Shown: positions 6,375 to 9,681 of the stretch, in pieces
How the letters are laid out: the number at the start of each line of letters is the position of its first letter
How positions within the stretch are numbered: position 1 is the stretch's first letter
Origin: Anaerolineae bacterium
GTDB taxonomy: Bacteria; Chloroflexota; Anaerolineae; Promineifilales; Promineifilaceae
Direction: 5' to 3'
DNA length: 9,681 nt
Assembly (NCBI GenBank): GCA_014879345.1
Contig: JACSSI010000136.1
Coordinates: 1-9,681 of the forward strand
Position numbers and translations under genes: made by a program
Notes under the pieces: generated by a model
The model's input: only the letters and a program-made list of their open reading frames with translations
Told to the model about the DNA's origin: nothing
Database searches by the model: none

Positions 6375-6410
6375 GTCAATATATCGTTGGCGTTGATAAA
6401 ACATGGGAGG
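6375..6410 (+). promoter_or_regulatory. Leader of the GH51 gene with ribosome binding site and a shared upstream motif
   Basis: GGGAGG at 6405-6410 is a strong ribosome binding site 7 nt before ATG 6418, and it decides that start over ATG 6403, which overlaps it. Upstream, GTCAATA (6375-6381) followed 5 nt later by TTGGCGTT (6387-6394) resembles GTCAATA-C-TTGGCGTT at 2577-2592 ahead of the binding-protein gene. The shared words may be a common regulatory site, but the different spacing weakens the case. Confidence 0.4.
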
Positions 6411-6417
6411 TTCTGGT

Positions 6418-7920
6418 ATGGCGTCTTCAAAATCACAAATATTAATCGATACAAAGCGCACCATCGCGTCAATTTCCCCGCTGCTTTTTGGCGGCTTTGT
6501 GGAGCATATGGGTCGTTGTGTGTATGAGGGGATTTATGATCCTGAGTCACCGTTAGCGGATGAACACGGCTTCCGCACTGATGTTTTAGCAGCATTACGC
6601 GATCAGGGGTACACCACGATTCGGTATCCAGGTGGCAACTTTCTCAGTGGTTATAACTGGTTGGATGGGGTAGGGCCAAAAGATAAACGTCCACGGCGGC
6701 GGGAGTTGGCCTGGCAATCTATTGAAACCAATCAATTTGGCACGAATGAATTTATGGAATTTTGTAAAGCGATTGATGCCGCGCCCATGATGGCTGTCAA
6801 CATGGGTACAGGCACAATCCAGTCTGCTTCTGATTTGGTGGAATATTGCAATGTGGAGGGCGGCACCTATTGGTCAGACCTGCGAGCCAGTCATGGCGCT
6901 CGTGATCCGCATGATGTGCGTTACTGGTGTGTAGGCAATGAGATGGACGGGCCGTGGCAAATTGGTCATTTGGATGCGGTTACTTATGGCAATAAAGCGT
7001 TGGAAGCAGCCAAAATGATGAAGTGGCAAGACCCCACCATCAAAACCATTCTGTGTGGGTCGTCCAATGATTATATGCCGACTTACCCGGAGTGGGATCG
7101 CACGGCGTTGGAGATTGCCTGGGAGCATATGGATTATCATTCCATGCATTATTACACCGCCAACCACGATGGTGATACGACGAGTTATCTGGCAAGCGCT
7201 GTGGCTTTTGAGCGCTTTGTGAATACGTTGGAAGGGACGCTGCGCTATGTGAAGGCGAAGCGGCGCAGTAAGCATGATGTGTATCTGTCGTGGGATGAGT
7301 GGCAGGTGTGGTACAGCCAGATGGATTTGGTGCAGGGCAATTGGACGGAAGCGCCGCATATCGCTGAGGATGTGTATTCTTTGGAAGATGCGTTGGTGGT
7401 GGCACAGTGGCTTAATGTTTTCCTGCGTAAGAGCAATGTCCTTAAGATTGCTTGTGTCGCTCAAATCGTCAATGTTATTTCCTGGTTACAAACACGTAAT
7501 GATGGTTTGCTTAAACAACCTTCTTATTATTCCTTCAAGCTTGTCAGCAATTTGGCGCGTGGGGAGGCATTGGATGTGCTTGTTAAAGCGCCACTGGTAG
7601 AAACGAAGCAGTATGATGGTGTGCCAGCTTTGGATGTTTCGGCCAGTTATGATGCAGAGGCAAAGACGGGTGCTGTGTTTATCGTGAATCGCAGCCAAAC
7701 GGAAACGTTGGTTACGGATGTGGTGTGGCAGGATACAAAGGGTGTGCAAATTGAGAAGGCGTGGCAACTGGCGGACAGTGATGCGAAAGCGTTCAACAGT
7801 TGGGATGCGCCGGATCGGGTGGTAGCTAAGGAAATTACGGTGCCGGTTGTGGAAAACGGCCGTTCTACCCTCACCTTGCCTCCCCTTTCTTTCACTGTCT
7901 TATCTACACGTACTGCATAA
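6418..7920 (+). CDS. GH51 alpha-L-arabinofuranosidase, cytoplasmic
   Basis: A 500-residue retaining glycosidase expected to remove terminal alpha-L-arabinofuranosyl groups from arabino- or arabinoxylo-oligosaccharides. The catalytic (beta/alpha)8 barrel spans most of the protein up to about residue 380 and begins with the family pattern GGFVEHMGRCVYEGIYDPESP. TIRYPGGNFLSGYNW follows. The acid/base is Glu175 in CVGNEMDGPW and the nucleophile is Glu294 in LSWDEWQVWY. These are the same residue numbers I recall for the Geobacillus stearothermophilus enzyme of about 502 residues, so the protein is full length. A C-terminal beta domain covers about 385-500. No signal peptide or membrane segment is present, so it acts on imported oligosaccharides. 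The next gene starts 15 nt downstream and is surely co-transcribed. Its separation from the permeases by repeats suggests its own promoter, which I cannot identify with confidence. Confidence 0.94.
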   Translation: MASSKSQILIDTKRTIASISPLLFGGFVEHMGRCVYEGIYDPESPLADEHGFRTDVLAALRDQGYTTIRYPGGNFLSGYNWLDGVGPKDKRPRRRELAWQSIETNQFGTNEFMEFCKAIDAAPMMAVNMGTGTIQSASDLVEYCNVEGGTYWSDLRASHGARDPHDVRYWCVGNEMDGPWQIGHLDAVTYGNKALEAAKMMKWQDPTIKTILCGSSNDYMPTYPEWDRTALEIAWEHMDYHSMHYYTANHDGDTTSYLASAVAFERFVNTLEGTLRYVKAKRRSKHDVYLSWDEWQVWYSQMDLVQGNWTEAPHIAEDVYSLEDALVVAQWLNVFLRKSNVLKIACVAQIVNVISWLQTRNDGLLKQPSYYSFKLVSNLARGEALDVLVKAPLVETKQYDGVPALDVSASYDAEAKTGAVFIVNRSQTETLVTDVVWQDTKGVQIEKAWQLADSDAKAFNSWDAPDRVVAKEITVPVVENGRSTLTLPPLSFTVLSTRTA

Positions 7921-7935
7921 AAAAGGAATCAATTT

Positions 7936-9681
7936 ATGAATACCCAGCGGGTATCTTTAGATGGCAATTGGGATTTCCAGATCAGCGCGGATGATCGGTT
8001 GGAGAATCCTGCGGATCAGGCATGGCGCACACTTATTGTGCCGATGCCCTGGCAGGCGCAGGCTGAGGAGCTGCGCCTTACCAGTGGCACAGCGTGGTAT
8101 CGTCGTACTTTTGTAGTAGCGGGAGAGAAGCTGGAAACGGCCGTTTCCCAATCAGCTATCCTCCACTTCGGCGCAGTCGATTATCAGGCGACGGTGTGGC
8201 TAAACGGGGCGTTGGTTGGCGAACATGAAGGGGGCTATCTGCCTTTTGCATTTGACATCATCAACCTGCTGCATGAAGGGGAAAATGAGCTGTTGGTGCG
8301 TGTGGTCGATGCCACCGATGATCGCACTCGTTTTCCAGACTTTCCTTTTAGTGAAGTGCCTCATGGCAAACAAAGTTGGTATGGGCCTATCGGCGGCATT
8401 TGGCAGAGCGTGTGGCTGGAATTCCGCCCTAAAATTCATATTGCACACCTAACCCTCAATCCAGACCCGGATCAAGCAGCGATTGCTGTTGAGGTAGCAT
8501 TAAACAGCCCCGCACAAAACGAATACCAAATTGTATTTGCAGTAACCGACCCAGATGGAAATGAAGTTGCTTCAGAGACATTGAGGCAATCATTGTCTGG
8601 TGTTATCAAACTAACTGATGCGCCACAGTTGTGGAGTCCTGATGCGCCGAATTTGTATACGGTAACGGCCGTTTTCCAGCAGCAACACCAACCCGCGCAC
8701 ACCATTCAGAAGGTTTGTGGGTTTCGCACGGTGGCGGCAGAAAACGGCCGTATTTATCTCAACGGGCAGCCGGTTTACCTGCGCGGCGTTCTCGATCAAG
8801 CCTATTATCCCGAAACCATTTACACGCCGCCCAGTCTGGAATTCCTGGAGAAACAGGCCAGCGAAATCAAGCGGTTGGGCTTCAACTGTTTACGCACCCA
8901 CATCAAAATAGAAGACCCACGTTATTACGACGTAGCCGACCGCTTAGGCTTGCTTATCTGGACAGAAATCCCCAATTGGATTCTCTTAACAGAAGCAACC
9001 TCTGCACGCGCCAAGCAAACCTTCGCCGACATGGTGAAACGCGATAATCATCACCCCTCGATCATTGCCTGGACACTCATCAACGAAAATTGGGGAACGG
9101 ATTTGACACGCAACCCCGAACATCGCCGCTGGCTGGCTGATTTTTACCACGAGGCCAAAGCCATCGACCCCACCCGCATCATCGTGGACAACTCTGCTTG
9201 CGTGGGCAACGCGCACGTGGCTGGCGATTTGGAAGATTACCATTATTACCGCGCCATCCCGGATCACGCCCGTGAATGGGATGCGTGGGTGGCGGATTTT
9301 GCCGGGCGCAGCAATTGGGCCTGGTATGCTGATTTTGAGCAGAACCGCCACGACGATTTGCCCCTGCTGGTATCAGAATTTGGCAACTGGGGACTGCCTG
9401 ATCCGGAAACGATTCAGGAGCAGGGGAAAGAGCCGTGGTGGTTTGAGACGGGTCATGATTGGGGCGACGGCATCGTCTATCCACATGGTGTGCTTGAGCG
9501 CTATCAAGCGTGTGGACTGGGCGACCTCTTCCCCTCTTTTGCTGAATTTGCCCGTCATTCCCAGGCACACATGGCCCGCAGCCTGCATTATGAAATTACG
9601 ACGATGCGGCTGTATGAAGCCATCGCTGGCTATGTGATCACCGAGTTTACGGATGTGCATTGGGAAGCCAACGGGCTGCTG
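7936..9681 (+). CDS. GH2 glycoside hydrolase (beta-galactosidase/beta-glucuronidase superfamily), 3' truncated
   Basis: An open frame of 582 codons runs off the window without a stop. AAAAGGA at 7921-7927 is its ribosome binding site. GH2 domains appear in order: a sugar-binding jelly roll (residues about 1-160, starting LDGNWDFQ and including WYRRTF and WYGPIGGIWQSVWLE); an immunoglobulin-like domain (about 163-262); and a TIM barrel from about 268 (ENGRIYLNGQPVYLRGVLDQ). The acid/base is Glu384 in WTLINENWG and the nucleophile is Glu481 in LLVSEFGNWG, both present. There is no signal peptide, so the enzyme is cytoplasmic. Most members of this type are about 600 residues, so probably only the last few dozen are missing. 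Specificity is open: beta-galactosidase, an arabinosidase or a glucuronidase are all possible. The pairing with GH51 favours a sugar attached to arabinose, as in arabinogalactan fragments (inference). It contains three ACGGCCGT palindromes. Confidence 0.92.
   Translation, partial: MNTQRVSLDGNWDFQISADDRLENPADQAWRTLIVPMPWQAQAEELRLTSGTAWYRRTFVVAGEKLETAVSQSAILHFGAVDYQATVWLNGALVGEHEGGYLPFAFDIINLLHEGENELLVRVVDATDDRTRFPDFPFSEVPHGKQSWYGPIGGIWQSVWLEFRPKIHIAHLTLNPDPDQAAIAVEVALNSPAQNEYQIVFAVTDPDGNEVASETLRQSLSGVIKLTDAPQLWSPDAPNLYTVTAVFQQQHQPAHTIQKVCGFRTVAAENGRIYLNGQPVYLRGVLDQAYYPETIYTPPSLEFLEKQASEIKRLGFNCLRTHIKIEDPRYYDVADRLGLLIWTEIPNWILLTEATSARAKQTFADMVKRDNHHPSIIAWTLINENWGTDLTRNPEHRRWLADFYHEAKAIDPTRIIVDNSACVGNAHVAGDLEDYHYYRAIPDHAREWDAWVADFAGRSNWAWYADFEQNRHDDLPLLVSEFGNWGLPDPETIQEQGKEPWWFETGHDWGDGIVYPHGVLERYQACGLGDLFPSFAEFARHSQAHMARSLHYEITTMRLYEAIAGYVITEFTDVHWEANGLL

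Larger units (their letters stand above)
647..8752. repeat. Dispersed palindrome AACGGCCGTT, 7 exact copies plus one variant
   Basis: Exact copies start at 647, 2219, 3072, 4044, 7855, 8136 and 8664; AACGGCCGTA is at 8743. The copy at 8136 sits in a 16-bp perfect palindrome (GGAAACGGCCGTTTCC, 8133-8148). All are inside genes: lycopene cyclase, LacI, the binding protein (two), GH51, and GH2 (three). Six are read as Thr-Ala-Val and two as Asn-Gly-Arg, so the DNA word rather than one peptide is conserved. Only one other CGGCCG occurs in the window (around 3613, flanked by AC and TG). The permease genes have none. The role is unknown. Confidence 0.85.

Noticed and set aside
6874..7464. Minus-strand 196-codon open frame opposite the GH51 gene
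   Set aside because: It lies wholly within the catalytic barrel of a well-supported gene and its product has no recognisable fold or good start signal.

Overview
The window looks like a chromosomal segment of a free-living, carotenoid-making, sugar-using bacterium. The best guess is Chloroflexota (Anaerolineae/Caldilineae-like), a moderate-confidence inference. It rests on the two-domain CarR-type lycopene cyclase, the lipoprotein sugar-binding protein with a long Ala/Glu/Pro linker, the intergenic hairpin repeats, and roughly balanced GC. No rRNA, tRNA, CRISPR array, transposase or integrase is visible.

Layout. (1) Positions 1-1073 are the end of a carotenoid or membrane-lipid cluster: the last 49 codons of a probable family-2 glycosyltransferase, an AT-rich inverted-repeat spacer, then a fused CrtYc-CrtYd-type lycopene cyclase. 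A copy of the same kind of AT-rich repeat sits inside the linker between its two domains. (2) Positions 1074-1457 are a gene-free regulatory region. It has a strong promoter (TTGACA, 17 nt, TTTAAT with extended TG) whose -10 lies between two perfect inverted copies of an 18-bp site with a LacI-type core. (3) Positions 1458-6082 hold a LacI-family regulator, a sugar-binding lipoprotein, a strong intrinsic terminator, and two CUT1 permeases; no ATPase is encoded. (4) Positions 6083-6417 hold two hairpin repeats and a leader. (5) Positions 6418-9681 hold a cytoplasmic GH51 alpha-L-arabinofuranosidase followed 15 nt later by a GH2 glycosidase that runs off the window end.

How the genes work together (inference from families and order): the lipoprotein captures an oligosaccharide outside the cell, the two permeases import it using an ATPase encoded elsewhere, and the two signal-less glycosidases trim it inside. 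GH51 points to an L-arabinose-containing oligosaccharide. The LacI protein is the likely sugar-responsive repressor and probably regulates itself.

The most unusual signal is not a gene. The 10-bp palindrome AACGGCCGTT occurs seven times exactly, plus one single-base variant, where about 0.01 is expected by chance. All copies are inside coding sequence and they fall in two reading frames, which suggests a genome-wide DNA-level motif comparable in style to cyanobacterial HIP1.
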